Shown piece by piece: positions 8,141 through 17,421 of a stretch of DNA of 64,000 nt. The first letter of the stretch is position 1, and the number at the start of each line of letters is the position of its first letter. Both the position numbers and the translations under genes were made by a program. Source of the stretch: Cyanobacteria bacterium CYA (GTDB taxonomy: Bacteria; Planctomycetota; Phycisphaerae; Phycisphaerales; UBA1924); contig RHKP01000020.1 in the NCBI GenBank assembly GCA_008363215.1, positions 25,524 to 89,523 on the forward strand. Reading direction: 5' to 3'. The notes below the pieces were generated by a model. That model searched no databases. It saw nothing but the letters and a program-made list of their open reading frames with translations, and was not told where the DNA came from.

Positions 8141-9382
8141 ATGCAGTGGCTGAGCGAGTGGAATCCGGCGGCGGTGACGGTGTTCGTGGTCGTGATGGCG
8201 ACGAGCATCGGTTGCCTCGTGTACTGGTCGGTGGCGTTGGGGCAGGTGGTGCGTTCGCTGCGCTGTCTGCCGACGGCCCGGGCGGGGCTTGCGCTGCCGG
8301 CGCCGCGGCGGCGGGTTTGCGTGATCGTGCCGGCGCACAACGAGGAGCGGGCGCTGCCCAGACTGACCGAATCGCTCAAGACGCAGGATCTGGAAGGCGC
8401 GCGATTCGTGCTGGTGCTGGACCGATGCACCGACGGCACGGGCGAGGGCGTGCGGCGCGTCGTGGGCGATGACGAGCGCTTCGAGATCATCGAAGTCAGT
8501 GAGTGTCCGCCCGATTGGGCGGGCAAGGTGAACGCGGCGTGGCAGGGGGTGCAGCGCTCGCACGGCGCGCGCGAGGCTGAGGTGCTCGTCTTTACCGACG
8601 CGGACTGCGAGTTTGACCCCGGGTGCCTGCGTGCGAGCGTGGGGCTGCTGGAGGATCGACAACTTGACCTGCTGAGTTTGTTGAGCACGCTGCGAATGGA
8701 GAAGTGGTTTGAACTGCTGTGCCAGCCGGCCGCCACGCTCGAGTTGCTGCGGCACAACCCTCTGGAGCGTGCCAATCGCAACGACGAGGAGCATCGGGCG
8801 TTTGCCAACGGGCAGTTCCTGATGTTCCGGGCCGAGGCGTATCACCGCATCGGCGGGCACGCGGGGGTACGCGAGGCGCTGCTGGAGGACATTGCGCTGG
8901 CCAAGCGGATGGCGCACGGGCCGGAGCGGTTTCGCACCGGCCTGCTGGTGGCCGACGGGATGGTGCGCTGTTCGATGTATGAAACGTGGGCGCAGTTCCG
9001 CAACGGGTGGAGACGGATCTACATCGAGGCGTGCGGGCGGAAGTCCAGGCGACTGGCCGGCAACGCGTGGAAGGCGCGGGGCGTGGGAACGGTGCTGCCG
9101 CTGGGGGCGCTGGTGGGGCTGCTGACGGGGATCGGTGATCCGAGCGTGGACCCGGGCTGGCGGATGGGCATCGGGCTGGTCTCAGGTCTGGCGCTGTGCG
9201 TGTGGCTGACGGCGCTGTGGTTCCTGGCACGGGCGGGAGGATCGGCCGGTTGGACCATCATGCTGCACGCGATCGGCACGTGGCTGGTGGGCGGGATATT
9301 GATCGAGGGGGCGCGTGATCTGCGTGAGCGGCGTCCGACGCGGTGGGGCGGGCGGGAATACGTGCTGGAGGATCGCTCGTGA
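8141..9382 (+). CDS. membrane glycosyltransferase, family 2 (HpnB-like)
   Basis: A 413-residue protein. One N-terminal membrane helix (about 10-32) is followed by a GT-A domain: VPAHNE (63-68), DRCTDGT (94-100), a GK lysine (128) and the metal-binding DADC (153-156). An EDIALAKRM segment and a QFRNGWRR motif match the acceptor-side ED and Q-R-W motifs of processive GT2 enzymes. Three C-terminal membrane helices follow. The layout resembles hopene-associated HpnB, but no hopanoid genes are nearby. A TAGGCT box lies 10 nt before the ATG. Its stop overlaps the GTG of exbD, so the two are co-translated. Confidence 0.8.
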   Translation: MQWLSEWNPAAVTVFVVVMATSIGCLVYWSVALGQVVRSLRCLPTARAGLALPAPRRRVCVIVPAHNEERALPRLTESLKTQDLEGARFVLVLDRCTDGTGEGVRRVVGDDERFEIIEVSECPPDWAGKVNAAWQGVQRSHGAREAEVLVFTDADCEFDPGCLRASVGLLEDRQLDLLSLLSTLRMEKWFELLCQPAATLELLRHNPLERANRNDEEHRAFANGQFLMFRAEAYHRIGGHAGVREALLEDIALAKRMAHGPERFRTGLLVADGMVRCSMYETWAQFRNGWRRIYIEACGRKSRRLAGNAWKARGVGTVLPLGALVGLLTGIGDPSVDPGWRMGIGLVSGLALCVWLTALWFLARAGGSAGWTIMLHAIGTWLVGGILIEGARDLRERRPTRWGGREYVLEDRS

Positions 9383-9813
9383 TTCGTTTTCGCAGGACCA
9401 GTCCGGAGGTGCGGCTGGAGATGACGCCGATGATCGACGTCATCTTTCTGCTGCTGACGTTTTTCATCTTTGCGCTGGTGCTGATGGTGCGGGCCGACGT
9501 GCTCGACGTGAAACTGCCTCAAATCGGAGCGGGCCAGGAGCCTTCGGGCGAGTTGATCACCATCGCGATCGAGCAGGACGGGCGGGTGGCCGTCGACGGG
9601 CAGGCGGTCGAGTTGGGCGAACTGGTCGAGCGGGTGAAGGCGTTGCGGAGTGAGAGGCCTGAGGCCAGGCTGGTCATCGCAGTGGACCGCGAGGGGCGGT
9701 TGGGCGTGTTCATTCAGGTGGCTGACACGCTTGCAGGGGCCGGTCTGGGAGAGTTCGGGATCATCGGGACACAGGCGGAAGAGGATGGGCTGGAGCCGGA
9801 AAAAGAGCCTTGA
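9379..9813 (+). CDS. ExbD/TolR-type biopolymer transport protein
   Basis: A 144-residue protein. GTG 9379 is chosen because GGAGG lies 7 nt upstream and the codon overlaps the preceding stop (GTGA). The short cytoplasmic start VRLEMTPMIDVIFLLL carries the conserved membrane Asp that takes part in proton-driven energy transduction in ExbB-ExbD, TolQ-TolR and MotAB complexes. After one membrane helix (about 15-37) there is a periplasmic domain of about 100 residues with the ITIAIEQDGRVAVDG pattern. No ExbB/TolQ partner is adjacent, which is unusual. Confidence 0.88.
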   Translation: MIRFRRTSPEVRLEMTPMIDVIFLLLTFFIFALVLMVRADVLDVKLPQIGAGQEPSGELITIAIEQDGRVAVDGQAVELGELVERVKALRSERPEARLVIAVDREGRLGVFIQVADTLAGAGLGEFGIIGTQAEEDGLEPEKEP

Positions 9814-9843
9814 AGTGGGCGGTGACGGTTCAGTGGGAGCGCC

Positions 9844-11679
9844 ATGCCGAGGTTCATCTATAATCTGTTCGTGCATGTGGATGTGATCAGCCGCGTGACG
9901 GAGTGGTGGCGGTGCGTCGGGAAGACGGTGCGCTCGCTTTGTCTGTTGCTGGTGACATTGGGGCTGGGCGCCTGGCAGGGCGCCGGGGTGGACGAGCAGA
10001 CCCCGGTCGCGGTGGCCGGTGCTCGGCAGGCCGACGTGGTCGCCGTGATCACCATTGACGGCCCGATCGATGGGGTGACGTCGTACAGCGTGCAGCGGCG
10101 GATCAGGCAGGCGGCTGAAGGCGGGGCACAGGCAATCGTGTTCGAGATCAACTCTCCCGGCGGGGAGTTGGGGGCTGTTCTGGAGGTTTCGCAGGCGATC
10201 AAGCAGAGTTCAGTGCCCAACACGGTGGCGTGGGTGCACCCGCAGGCGTATTCAGGTGGGGCCGTCATCGCGCTGGCGTGCAAGGAGATGGTGGTCTCGC
10301 CCACGGCACAGATGGGCGACGCCTTTCCCGTGACTCCCATCGTCAAGGAGGGTGGTTCGCCCGGGCTGCGCGGGTTGACGCCCGATGAGCGGACCAAGAT
10401 GCTCCCTCCTCTGCTGGCCGACGTGGTCGACTCGGCGCGGCGGGCCGGATATGACGAGTATCTGGTGCAGGCGATCGTGACCGACGGCGTCGAGTTGTGG
10501 CTGGTGGAGGAAGAAGGGACTGGCCGGCGCTGTGCGATCAACGAGGCGGAGTATCGCGCGATTTTCGGGCGCGATCCGGCGCGCGTGAGCCCGATGATCC
10601 CGCATGTGAGCGGCGGGCGTGCCGAGGCGGGCATGGCGAGCAAGGAACCGACGGGCGATCAGGCTCCGGTCGCGCCTGCGGCGCCCGGGGAGCAGCGGTT
10701 CAAGCCTGCGGCGCCGGGGCTGGAAGATCTGTCGCGGGCCGTGACGGATCGGCTGACAGTCGCGTCGGAGCGGCCGATTTTTGACGCCACGCAGGTCGGA
10801 CAGTGGCGTGAGGTGGCATATCTGACCGACGGGAGCGCGCCGATCGTGATGTCGGCCGAGCAGATGCGCTCGGTTGGGTTTGCAACGGCCCAGATCGGGA
10901 CTGACGAGGAGTTGCGGCAGTTCTTCGGGGCCAGGCAGTTGGTGCGGGTCGATCAGTCGTGGTCGGAGACGGCGTCGGGCTTCCTCTCGCAGATGCCGGT
11001 GCGATTCGTGCTCATCGCGGTGTTCCTGCTGGCATTGTTCATCGAGATGTCCAGCCCGGGGCTGATTCTGCCGGGGACGATCGCGCTGCTGGCGGGCTTC
11101 CTGCTGCTGGCGCCGCCGATGATCATCGGGATGGCCAACTGGTGGGAGATCGGGGCGATCGGGCTGGGCGTAGTGCTGATCGCGCTGGAGATTTTCGTCC
11201 TGCCGGGATTCGGGATCTTCGGAGTGATCGGTCTGGTGGCGCTGTTCGGGGGGCTGGTGGGGACGTTCATTCCCAATCAGGGGCTGATGCCCGACGCCTC
11301 GCAGACCGGCGACGCATTGCGCGGGATCGTGACGATTCTGCTGGCACTGATGACGGCCGGCGTGGGGATGTATTTCATCTCCAAGCACTTCCAGACGCTG
11401 CCGCTGCTCAGTCGGCTGGTGCTGACCGACCGGCGGGAAGAAGAGGAGGATCTGTCGCTGAAGGAAATGCTCGGACCCGAGCCGGGGTTTGGGGTAGAGG
11501 CAGGGGCGGTGGGGGTGGCGACGACGAATCTCAAGCCGGTCGGGCAGGCCGAGTTTGGAGAGCGCATCGTGGACGTGATGTCGGATCTGGCGTTCGTGCG
11601 AGCGGGCACGCCGGTGCGCGTGGTTTCGGTCAGTGCGACGCGGGTGGTGGTCGAGCCGATCGAGGGAGCGTCGGCATGA
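9844..11679 (+). CDS. long NfeD protein with ClpP-class membrane protease domain (NfeD1b type)
   Basis: A 611-residue protein. A signal/anchor helix (about 30-45) leads into a SppA/ClpP-like domain: NSPGGELG (103-110) and QAYSGGAV, where Ser137 fits the nucleophile; a later Lys (168 or 185) could complete the Ser-Lys dyad. In characterised archaeal 1510-N this protease cuts stomatin C-termini. Four or five membrane helices follow (about 385-510), then a C-terminal OB-fold NfeD domain (LKPVGQAEFG onward). GGAG precedes the ATG by about 4 nt; a GTG at 9930 is an alternative start. The stop overlaps the next NfeD gene (ATGA), and floA follows. Confidence 0.88.
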   Translation: MPRFIYNLFVHVDVISRVTEWWRCVGKTVRSLCLLLVTLGLGAWQGAGVDEQTPVAVAGARQADVVAVITIDGPIDGVTSYSVQRRIRQAAEGGAQAIVFEINSPGGELGAVLEVSQAIKQSSVPNTVAWVHPQAYSGGAVIALACKEMVVSPTAQMGDAFPVTPIVKEGGSPGLRGLTPDERTKMLPPLLADVVDSARRAGYDEYLVQAIVTDGVELWLVEEEGTGRRCAINEAEYRAIFGRDPARVSPMIPHVSGGRAEAGMASKEPTGDQAPVAPAAPGEQRFKPAAPGLEDLSRAVTDRLTVASERPIFDATQVGQWREVAYLTDGSAPIVMSAEQMRSVGFATAQIGTDEELRQFFGARQLVRVDQSWSETASGFLSQMPVRFVLIAVFLLALFIEMSSPGLILPGTIALLAGFLLLAPPMIIGMANWWEIGAIGLGVVLIALEIFVLPGFGIFGVIGLVALFGGLVGTFIPNQGLMPDASQTGDALRGIVTILLALMTAGVGMYFISKHFQTLPLLSRLVLTDRREEEEDLSLKEMLGPEPGFGVEAGAVGVATTNLKPVGQAEFGERIVDVMSDLAFVRAGTPVRVVSVSATRVVVEPIEGASA

Positions 11680-12188
11680 CCGGAGAGACGTTGTTGTACG
11701 CCGGCGTGGGACTGCTGGCGGTGGCGGTGCTGCTGATTGTCGTCGAGGCCTTCATTCCGTCGGGTGGGGTGATCGGGACGGTGGCAGCGGTGGCGGGCAT
11801 CGCGGGCGTGGTGCTGCTGTTTCGGTACAGCACGGGCTGGGGCGTGGCCGGACTGCTCAGCACGCTGGTGCTGGGCCCGCTGGTGTTCTTCTTCGCCGCG
11901 TCGATGCTGCCTTCGACGCCGATGGGCAAACGTCTGATCGGGCAACCGAGCGAGGAAGAGGTGTTGGCGCGGCAGGAGCGGGAACTGAAACTGATCGAGG
12001 AATATCGAGCGTTGGTCGGGGCCGAGGGTGTGGCGCTGACGGATCTCAAGCCGGTGGGGACGGCCCGGATCGGCGGGAAGCGCTACGACGTGCTGGCCGA
12101 GGGCGGACTGATCGACCTTGGGACCAGGATCCGGGTGACATCGGCCGAGCCGAACTTGATCAAGGTCCGTCCGGTGCGGGAGTCGTGA
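11676..12188 (+). CDS. short NfeD-family membrane protein
   Basis: A 170-residue protein with ATG overlapping the previous stop. Three membrane helices (about 7-25, 28-45, 53-72) are followed by a soluble region ending in the OB-fold signature LKPVGTARIGGKRYDV. This is the protease-less NfeD form, thought to bind flotillin/stomatin partners in the membrane. It lies between long NfeD and floA and is probably co-transcribed with both. Confidence 0.85.
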   Translation: MTGETLLYAGVGLLAVAVLLIVVEAFIPSGGVIGTVAAVAGIAGVVLLFRYSTGWGVAGLLSTLVLGPLVFFFAASMLPSTPMGKRLIGQPSEEEVLARQERELKLIEEYRALVGAEGVALTDLKPVGTARIGGKRYDVLAEGGLIDLGTRIRVTSAEPNLIKVRPVRES

Positions 12189-12245
12189 ACGGGTTAGGAT
12201 GACGCGCGGGCCGGGGATTCCGGCGCCGCCTGGAGAGACGACCGA

Positions 12246-13253
12246 ATGCCGCAGAACACCATTCTCATCATCGTCGCGATCATCGGCGTTCTGATTGCGA
12301 TCGTCGTGTTCTTCTCGCTCTTTCAGTTCCTGGGGCTGTGGTTCCAGGCCCTGCTGTCGGGAGCGAAGGTCTCGCTGGTGGACATCATCGCGATGCGCTT
12401 CCGCAAGGTGGACATCCGGGCGGTGGTGCTCAGCCGGATCCGCGCCGTCAAGGCCGGCATCAACGCGACGACGAACCAGTTGGAAACGCACTACCTGGCG
12501 GGCGGGCGGATCGTCAACGTGGTCAATGCGCTGATCGCGGCCCAGAAGGCGCGGATCGACCTGGACTGGGACACGGCCGTGGCGATCGACCTGGCCGGAC
12601 GCGACATCTTCGACGCGGTGAACACCAGCGTGAACCCCAAGGTGATCGATTGCCCCAGCCGTGAGAGCGGGCGGACGACGATCGACGCGGTGGCCAAGGA
12701 CGGGATTCAGTTGAAGGCACGGGCGCGGGTGACGGTGCGGACGAACCTGGCGCGGCTGGTGGGCGGCGCAACGGAGGAGACGGTCATCGCGCGCGTGGGT
12801 GAGGGCATCGTGTCGGCGATCGGTTCGGCCGACTCGCACAAGCAGGTGCTGGAGAACCCGGACAACATTTCCAAGGCGGTGATCCAGCGCGGGCTGGACG
12901 CGGGGACGGCGTTCGAGATTCTGTCGATCGACATCGCTGATGTGGACGTGGGGGAGAACATCGGCGCCAAGTTGCAGGCCGACCAGGCCGAGGCCGACAA
13001 GCGGCGCTTCCAAGCCGAGGCCGAGAAGCGACGTGCAATGGCCGTGGCGCAGGAGCAGGAGTTCACCGCCGAGGCGCAGAAGAACCGGGCACTGGTGGTG
13101 CTGGCCGAGGCGGAAGTTCCCAAGGCAATGGCCGAGGCGTTCCGCAGCGGGAACCTGGGCATCATGGACTATTACCGCATGAAGAACATCAACGCGGACA
13201 CGTCGATGCGCAGTTCGATCGCCGGCGAAGGCCCGGGCAAACAGACAACGTGA
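12246..13253 (+). CDS. floA: flotillin-like protein FloA
   Basis: A 335-residue protein with GGAGAG 9 nt before the ATG. An N-terminal hydrophobic hairpin (about 5-38, including [17 protein letters not shown]) anchors it on the inner membrane face. A prohibitin-homology domain follows, with the FloA-specific stretch [11 protein letters not shown]. The helical flotillin region has EAxKRR repeats ([20 protein letters not shown]) and a short MDYYRMKN C-terminus. FloA organises functional membrane microdomains in Bacillus. Length and order match the family throughout. It is third in the nfeD-nfeD-floA operon. Confidence 0.93.
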   Translation: MPQNTILIIVAIIGVLIAIVVFFSLFQFLGLWFQALLSGAKVSLVDIIAMRFRKVDIRAVVLSRIRAVKAGINATTNQLETHYLAGGRIVNVVNALIAAQKARIDLDWDTAVAIDLAGRDIFDAVNTSVNPKVIDCPSRESGRTTIDAVAKDGIQLKARARVTVRTNLARLVGGATEETVIARVGEGIVSAIGSADSHKQVLENPDNISKAVIQRGLDAGTAFEILSIDIADVDVGENIGAKLQADQAEADKRRFQAEAEKRRAMAVAQEQEFTAEAQKNRALVVLAEAEVPKAMAEAFRSGNLGIMDYYRMKNINADTSMRSSIAGEGPGKQTT

Positions 13254-13300
13254 CGGGTCGTTCCATCCGGGTGGGTCAATGAGCGTGGGTCAACCAGTGC

Positions 13301-13348
13301 GGGTCGACTTCTCCGAAATCGATATCGCCCCGGAGAGGAGAAGTACCC
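13301..13348. repeat. imperfect inverted repeat between convergent genes
   Basis: GGGTCGACTTCTCC (13301-13314) can pair with GGAGAAGTACCC (13337-13348), leaving a two-base bulge. It lies between the ends of floA and the convergent gene at 13404, where a bidirectional terminator would be expected, but there is no T-run. Its first 17 bases recur inverted at 4246-4262. Confidence 0.45.
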
Positions 13349-13403
13349 GACGGCATCGGCCGCAAGCCGGGCCCGCGGATCGTGCTTGGATCACGCGCGC
13401 GCG

Positions 13404-14042
13404 TTACTCATCGCCTCGGAGGGCGCGCGCAAGCAGCGTGTCGACGCGGTGTCGGCGCACGTCGTCGTTGAACCACATCGAGAGGCGCCGCGCGACCTGA
13501 TCTTCGGCCTGGGCCTCGGCCAGCGCGCGGGCCCGCTCGTCGATCGGGTTTGGTGCCAGCGGCGCGGCCGGCGGCGGCGCCAGAGAGGTTCCCATCCGCG
13601 TGGGCTGTATTCCCGTCCACACACGCCCGTCGATCGCGGTGCTCAGTGACGAGTTGATGCGTCCGGAGGGCGCGGAGAGGATCGACTCATCACCCAGCGC
13701 CAGCCCGAGTTGACGCAGCAGCGCGGGCGAGGGCTCGCCGATGACGAACACCGTGTCGGCCGGGATCGTCGGCACAGTGCCGAAAGGCGTGTCGATGTAG
13801 TTCGACTGCGGGAAGACAGCCGTCACGGCGCCGGCGCGACGGGTGTACAGCGTGCCGTATTCAGACTGGATCCGAGACAGATCGCCCCAATCGTCAGCAA
13901 TGCGCAAGTCGAGCGGCACGATCCGCAGACTCTCGGAGAGAATGCCCATGTCACCGACGCCCGGCTCCACACGATCGCGAGCGTCCCAGCCCGATTCGGG
14001 CTGAGCCGGCGCCAGGGCGAGGATGAGTGCGAACGCGAGCAT
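13404..14042 (-). CDS. exported hypothetical protein
   Basis: A 212-residue protein with a short signal peptide (MLAFALILALAPAQP). The mature part alternates predicted beta strands (FPQSNYIDTPFGTVPTIPA, TVFVIGEPSP) with an Ala/Pro-rich linker and ends in a charged helix (VARRLSMWFNDDVRRHRVD). I do not recognise the family. It starts 32 nt after the TonB-like gene and is probably the last gene of the ispD-gat operon. GLALGDESIL suggests a secreted, non-enzymatic protein, but that is speculation. Confidence 0.65.
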   Translation of the reverse strand: MLAFALILALAPAQPESGWDARDRVEPGVGDMGILSESLRIVPLDLRIADDWGDLSRIQSEYGTLYTRRAGAVTAVFPQSNYIDTPFGTVPTIPADTVFVIGEPSPALLRQLGLALGDESILSAPSGRINSSLSTAIDGRVWTGIQPTRMGTSLAPPPAAPLAPNPIDERARALAEAQAEDQVARRLSMWFNDDVRRHRVDTLLARALRGDE

Positions 14043-14074
14043 GGGGTGTGATCGGTCAGGGCTGCCGCCCGGGC

Positions 14075-15037
14075 TTACCCGCGCAGCAGCAGTCTTACGG
14101 AGTAGGTCAGAGTCTGGTCATCACCCAGGTCATCGACAGCCTGCCCCTTGGCGGTCCAGCGATAGATCGCGTCGAGGATGGCGCCGTCAACGTAGGGGTT
14201 GCCCGTGTTCAGCGTGCGCGTGGCGTTTCGGGCAAAGCGGGCGCGGCGGACGTGCCCGTCAGGCCCGAAGTCGATGACCACCAGCGGGTTGTCCGGGTTG
14301 GCCAGAATGCGCACCGTCGTGCCGAAGTCGGGACGCACCGTGGTGATCTCGATGCCCTCGCCGGCAATCGGCTTCCCGGGCTTGTATTCGAGCGGCTTCC
14401 GCAAGGCCGCTGCGTCGGACTCCCGCTCGTCTTCCAGCCCCGGGCGCCCGCTGGCGATCTCACTGGGAGTCGGCGGGGCGGCGGGCCGGGCCTGTTGCGG
14501 CTCGAGCGGCGGCTCGGCAGAGGTCGGCGGTATGGCGACGGGCTCGGCCGAGCGAGCCGTGGTCGGAGCCGACGGAGCGATGGGCACCGGCGCCAGCACG
14601 TCCAGAGGAATGCTCGGAGCCGGCGCGGGGGCCGGTTGCGCCCGCGAGTCCGGGGAAGAAGGCTGGACGCTCGGTGTGGGGGGCGAGGGCTCGTTCAGCG
14701 GGGCGGGCGGTGCCGGGTCCGCGGCTGCCAGCGGCGAAAGACCCGGCGCTGGTGACAGCATCGCCTGCTCCACCTCGCTCATCTGGGCCTGGTGCTCGGT
14801 GGGACTCTCAAACCCCACCCAGGTCACTGTTACGGCCTTGGAGCGCTCGATGCCCAGGCGCGGCATCGTCGGGTTGATCGGCATGATCGGATCGATCTGC
14901 GCGCTGCTCTCATCAGGTGAGGTGCGCTGCGCCCACGGCGACACGATTGCCCACCCGGCGGCCAGGTGCAGGAGCACGCTGACACCGGCGGCTGCCCAGA
15001 GGAAGCGCGGACCGAACTCGACCCGGGTTTGGGGCAT
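14075..15037 (-). CDS. TonB-like energy-transducer protein
   Basis: Read from ATG 15037 the protein has 320 residues. An alternative TTG at 15157, directly after gatA, would add 40 residues; neither start has a clear ribosome site. One membrane helix (about 12-32, FLWAAAGVSVLLHLAAGWAIV shared) is followed by a long Pro/Ala/Ser-rich segment of about 180 residues that could span the periplasm. The final domain of about 100 residues (GIEITTVRPDF to YSVRLLLRG) has the size and strand pattern of a TonB C-terminal domain. An orphan ExbD lies at 9379. Function is inferred from architecture only. Confidence 0.6.
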   Translation of the reverse strand: MPQTRVEFGPRFLWAAAGVSVLLHLAAGWAIVSPWAQRTSPDESSAQIDPIMPINPTMPRLGIERSKAVTVTWVGFESPTEHQAQMSEVEQAMLSPAPGLSPLAAADPAPPAPLNEPSPPTPSVQPSSPDSRAQPAPAPAPSIPLDVLAPVPIAPSAPTTARSAEPVAIPPTSAEPPLEPQQARPAAPPTPSEIASGRPGLEDERESDAAALRKPLEYKPGKPIAGEGIEITTVRPDFGTTVRILANPDNPLVVIDFGPDGHVRRARFARNATRTLNTGNPYVDGAILDAIYRWTAKGQAVDDLGDDQTLTYSVRLLLRG

Positions 15038-15157
15038 GGAAAAGGGTAGGGGGGTGGGTACGGGCTGGCGCACGCTGGTTGCCTGGGGCTCGGAGACAGG
15101 CGGTTCTGAGCAGGTTGACCCTCTGGGCCGATGGTCTGTGTCTACCCGCTCGAGCAA

Positions 15158-16513
15158 TCAGGCGGGGAAGTTCATGGCTGGCGATTGGCGTTCCAAAGTG
15201 CGTGCCACCCGGAGCAGGGTGGGTTCGTCGAAGGGTCGCCCAACCAGTTGCACGCCGATCGGCAGGGGGTTCTCACCCGCGGTCATGCCGGCAGGCAGGG
15301 CGATGCCGGGCAGGCCGGCGAGGCTGACTCCGACCGTGTAGACGTCTTCGAGGTAGAGAGCCAGCGGGTCCGTGTCCTTCTCTCCGATGCGGAATGCCGG
15401 GCCGGGAGTGACGGGCATGAGCAGGGCATGCAGCGCGTGAGTGTCGAAGGCCCGGTCGAAGTCATTGCGGATGAGGCGTCGGGCCTTGAGAGCGCGCAGG
15501 TAGTATGCGTCGTAGTAACCCGAACTGAGCACATGCGTGCCGAACATGATGCGCCGGCGGACTTCGGGCCCGAATCCCTCGGTGCGAGTGGCGCAGTAGA
15601 GGTCTTCGAGCGAGGCTCCGTCGGGCAGCGCAGCGCGCCGGCCGTAGCGCACGCCGTCAAAACGTGCGAGGTTGGAACTGGCTTCTGCCGGGGCGACGAT
15701 GTAGTAGGCCGCAATCGCGATGTCCGGGTCGAGCAGGTCCACGTCGACGATGGCGGCGCCGGCGCCGGCAAGGCGCGACGCGCTGTCTTCGACGGCCTGA
15801 TTCACGCTCGGGTGATTGGCGCAGGACAGCATGGAGCGCACCAGCCCCACGCGCAGGTGCTCGACCGGCGTCTCGAGCGAGCCGAGCATGTCCGGCACGG
15901 GGCGCGACGAGCAGGTCGAGTCATGCGGGTCGGGCCCGGCGATGACCTGAAGCACGCGAGCGGCGTCGGTGACGGTGCGCGCAATCGGACCGACGACGTC
16001 GAGGCTGCTCGCGTAGGCGATCAGCCCGTATCGGCTGACGCGCCCGTAGGTGGGCTTGAGTCCGACCAGTCCGCACAGCGCGGCCGGTTGGCGGATGGAG
16101 CCGCCGGTGTCTGAACCGAGGGCGACGGGGACGATGCCGGCGGCGACGGCTGCGGCCGAGCCGCCGCTGCTCCCGCCGGGCACGCGATCAACATCCCACG
16201 GGTTACGCGTGGGGCCTTGGGGGGAGTGCTCGGTGGAGGAGCCCATGCCGAACTCGTCCATGTTGGTCTTGCCGACGATGACGGCGCCGGCGTCAAGCAG
16301 GCGGGCGACCGCGGTGGCGTCGAAGGGCGAGCGATAGTTTTCAAGGATGCGGCTGCCCGCGGTGCTCAGGCCCTGGCGCGTGCAGATGTTTTCCTTGACG
16401 GCGATCGGCATGCCGGCCAGCGGGCCGGGCTGCGGCCGACGAAACTCGTCGAAAACCTGCGTGAAGGCATTGAGGCGCGGGTTGAGCGCGCCTGCGCGTT
16501 CGGCGGCGTTCAC
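15158..16513 (-). CDS. gatA: Asp/Glu-tRNA amidotransferase subunit A
   Basis: A 451-residue amidase-signature enzyme that releases ammonia from glutamine for conversion of Glu-tRNA(Gln) or Asp-tRNA(Asn) in the GatCAB complex. The catalytic Lys is in AVKENI (about 39-44), and the two serines lie in the glycine-rich [14 protein letters not shown] and the [11 protein letters not shown] motif. [21 protein letters not shown] is the usual C-terminal landmark. The GTG start overlaps the upstream stop (GTGA). The N-terminus is about 25-30 residues shorter than in well-studied GatA proteins. gatC is two genes upstream; gatB is not in the window. Confidence 0.93.
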   Translation of the reverse strand: MNAAERAGALNPRLNAFTQVFDEFRRPQPGPLAGMPIAVKENICTRQGLSTAGSRILENYRSPFDATAVARLLDAGAVIVGKTNMDEFGMGSSTEHSPQGPTRNPWDVDRVPGGSSGGSAAAVAAGIVPVALGSDTGGSIRQPAALCGLVGLKPTYGRVSRYGLIAYASSLDVVGPIARTVTDAARVLQVIAGPDPHDSTCSSRPVPDMLGSLETPVEHLRVGLVRSMLSCANHPSVNQAVEDSASRLAGAGAAIVDVDLLDPDIAIAAYYIVAPAEASSNLARFDGVRYGRRAALPDGASLEDLYCATRTEGFGPEVRRRIMFGTHVLSSGYYDAYYLRALKARRLIRNDFDRAFDTHALHALLMPVTPGPAFRIGEKDTDPLALYLEDVYTVGVSLAGLPGIALPAGMTAGENPLPIGVQLVGRPFDEPTLLRVARTLERQSPAMNFPA

Positions 16514-17421
16514 GGCGATTCCTCCGAAAGCAGCGCATGCAGGGAGAACCCGCCGACGATCGAGCCGTCGCGCATGTAGAGCCAGTCTTCCAGTTCCTCA
16601 CACCGACGTTCGACATCCTGCCCTTCGGCGATGTTGGTGACCACGGCGGGCTGGTTGCCCAGCGTGCCGCGGACCACGTCGCCTTCGATGGAAGAAACCT
16701 CGATCCACATGTGCTCGATCTTGTCGGCTTGAGCAAAGGGAAACTTGACGGAGAAGTTGTCGCCGTCGCGACGGTCGAAGGCGTCCGTGAACTCGCTCCA
16801 GCGAGAGAGGGCCTTCTTGCGGGCGTCTTCCAGCGCGGGGTCGTTCGCCGGTTTGCGCACGGTGTGGTCAAGCGAGGAAAGGTGAAAGTGTTGCAGCCAT
16901 ACCCCGCGACGCATGTCCTCAACCAGGGGCGGCGAGGGCAGCGAGGCCACACCCAGCGCCGGGACGAAGAGCAGGCAGGTGTGTTCGTCGATCAGTTCGG
17001 CGGCGATCTGCCCGATCACCGAATAGGCGTCATCGCTGGAGCCGGCGACGAAATCGACCGCCATCCATCCACGGTGGCGCCGGAACGCGTCGACGAACTC
17101 GGGCCGATCACCATCCTGCGATCGATCGGCCGGGTCGATGTAGGGGAAGGGTGCGACGAGGAGCCCATAGACGGCGCGATTGACCGCGACGGGAAGTGTG
17201 CGACACGGGCCCGCGTCCGGTGCATACGCGGGCGCGGGCATCTGCCCGCCGGGGAGGATCTCCGGGGCGCTGACGGGCAGGGCGCGCTTGACGGCGGCGA
17301 CGATCGCGTCGTCGGGCAGGTTCGGCAGCACATCGGTGAGGATCACCAGTGAGACGAGCGGCTGCTCGGATCGCTTGCCGCCGAAGAGTCGGGCGATGAA
17401 TCCGAGCAGGCGGGCGAACAT
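16510..17421 (-). CDS. DUF2314/DUF4261-like protein inside the gatCA operon
   Basis: A 303-residue protein. Its last 90 residues (FSVKFPFAQADKIEHMWIEV, then AEGQDV, EDWLYMRDGSIVGG) match the DUF2314 pattern of an EHMW core and a DWxYxxDGxxxGG end. The first 200 residues resemble the DUF4261-type domain often fused to it (TDVLPNLPDDA, WMAVDFVAG). No enzymatic motif is evident. It is coupled to gatA by a 4-nt overlap and starts one base before the stop of gatC, so it sits tightly between two amidotransferase subunit genes. Confidence 0.75.
   Translation of the reverse strand: MFARLLGFIARLFGGKRSEQPLVSLVILTDVLPNLPDDAIVAAVKRALPVSAPEILPGGQMPAPAYAPDAGPCRTLPVAVNRAVYGLLVAPFPYIDPADRSQDGDRPEFVDAFRRHRGWMAVDFVAGSSDDAYSVIGQIAAELIDEHTCLLFVPALGVASLPSPPLVEDMRRGVWLQHFHLSSLDHTVRKPANDPALEDARKKALSRWSEFTDAFDRRDGDNFSVKFPFAQADKIEHMWIEVSSIEGDVVRGTLGNQPAVVTNIAEGQDVERRCEELEDWLYMRDGSIVGGFSLHALLSEESP

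Noticed and set aside
6776..8917. 713-codon open frame on the minus strand
   Set aside because: It is antisense to the KamA-like and glycosyltransferase genes, Arg/His/Pro-rich, with no recognisable domain: a GC-rich shadow frame.
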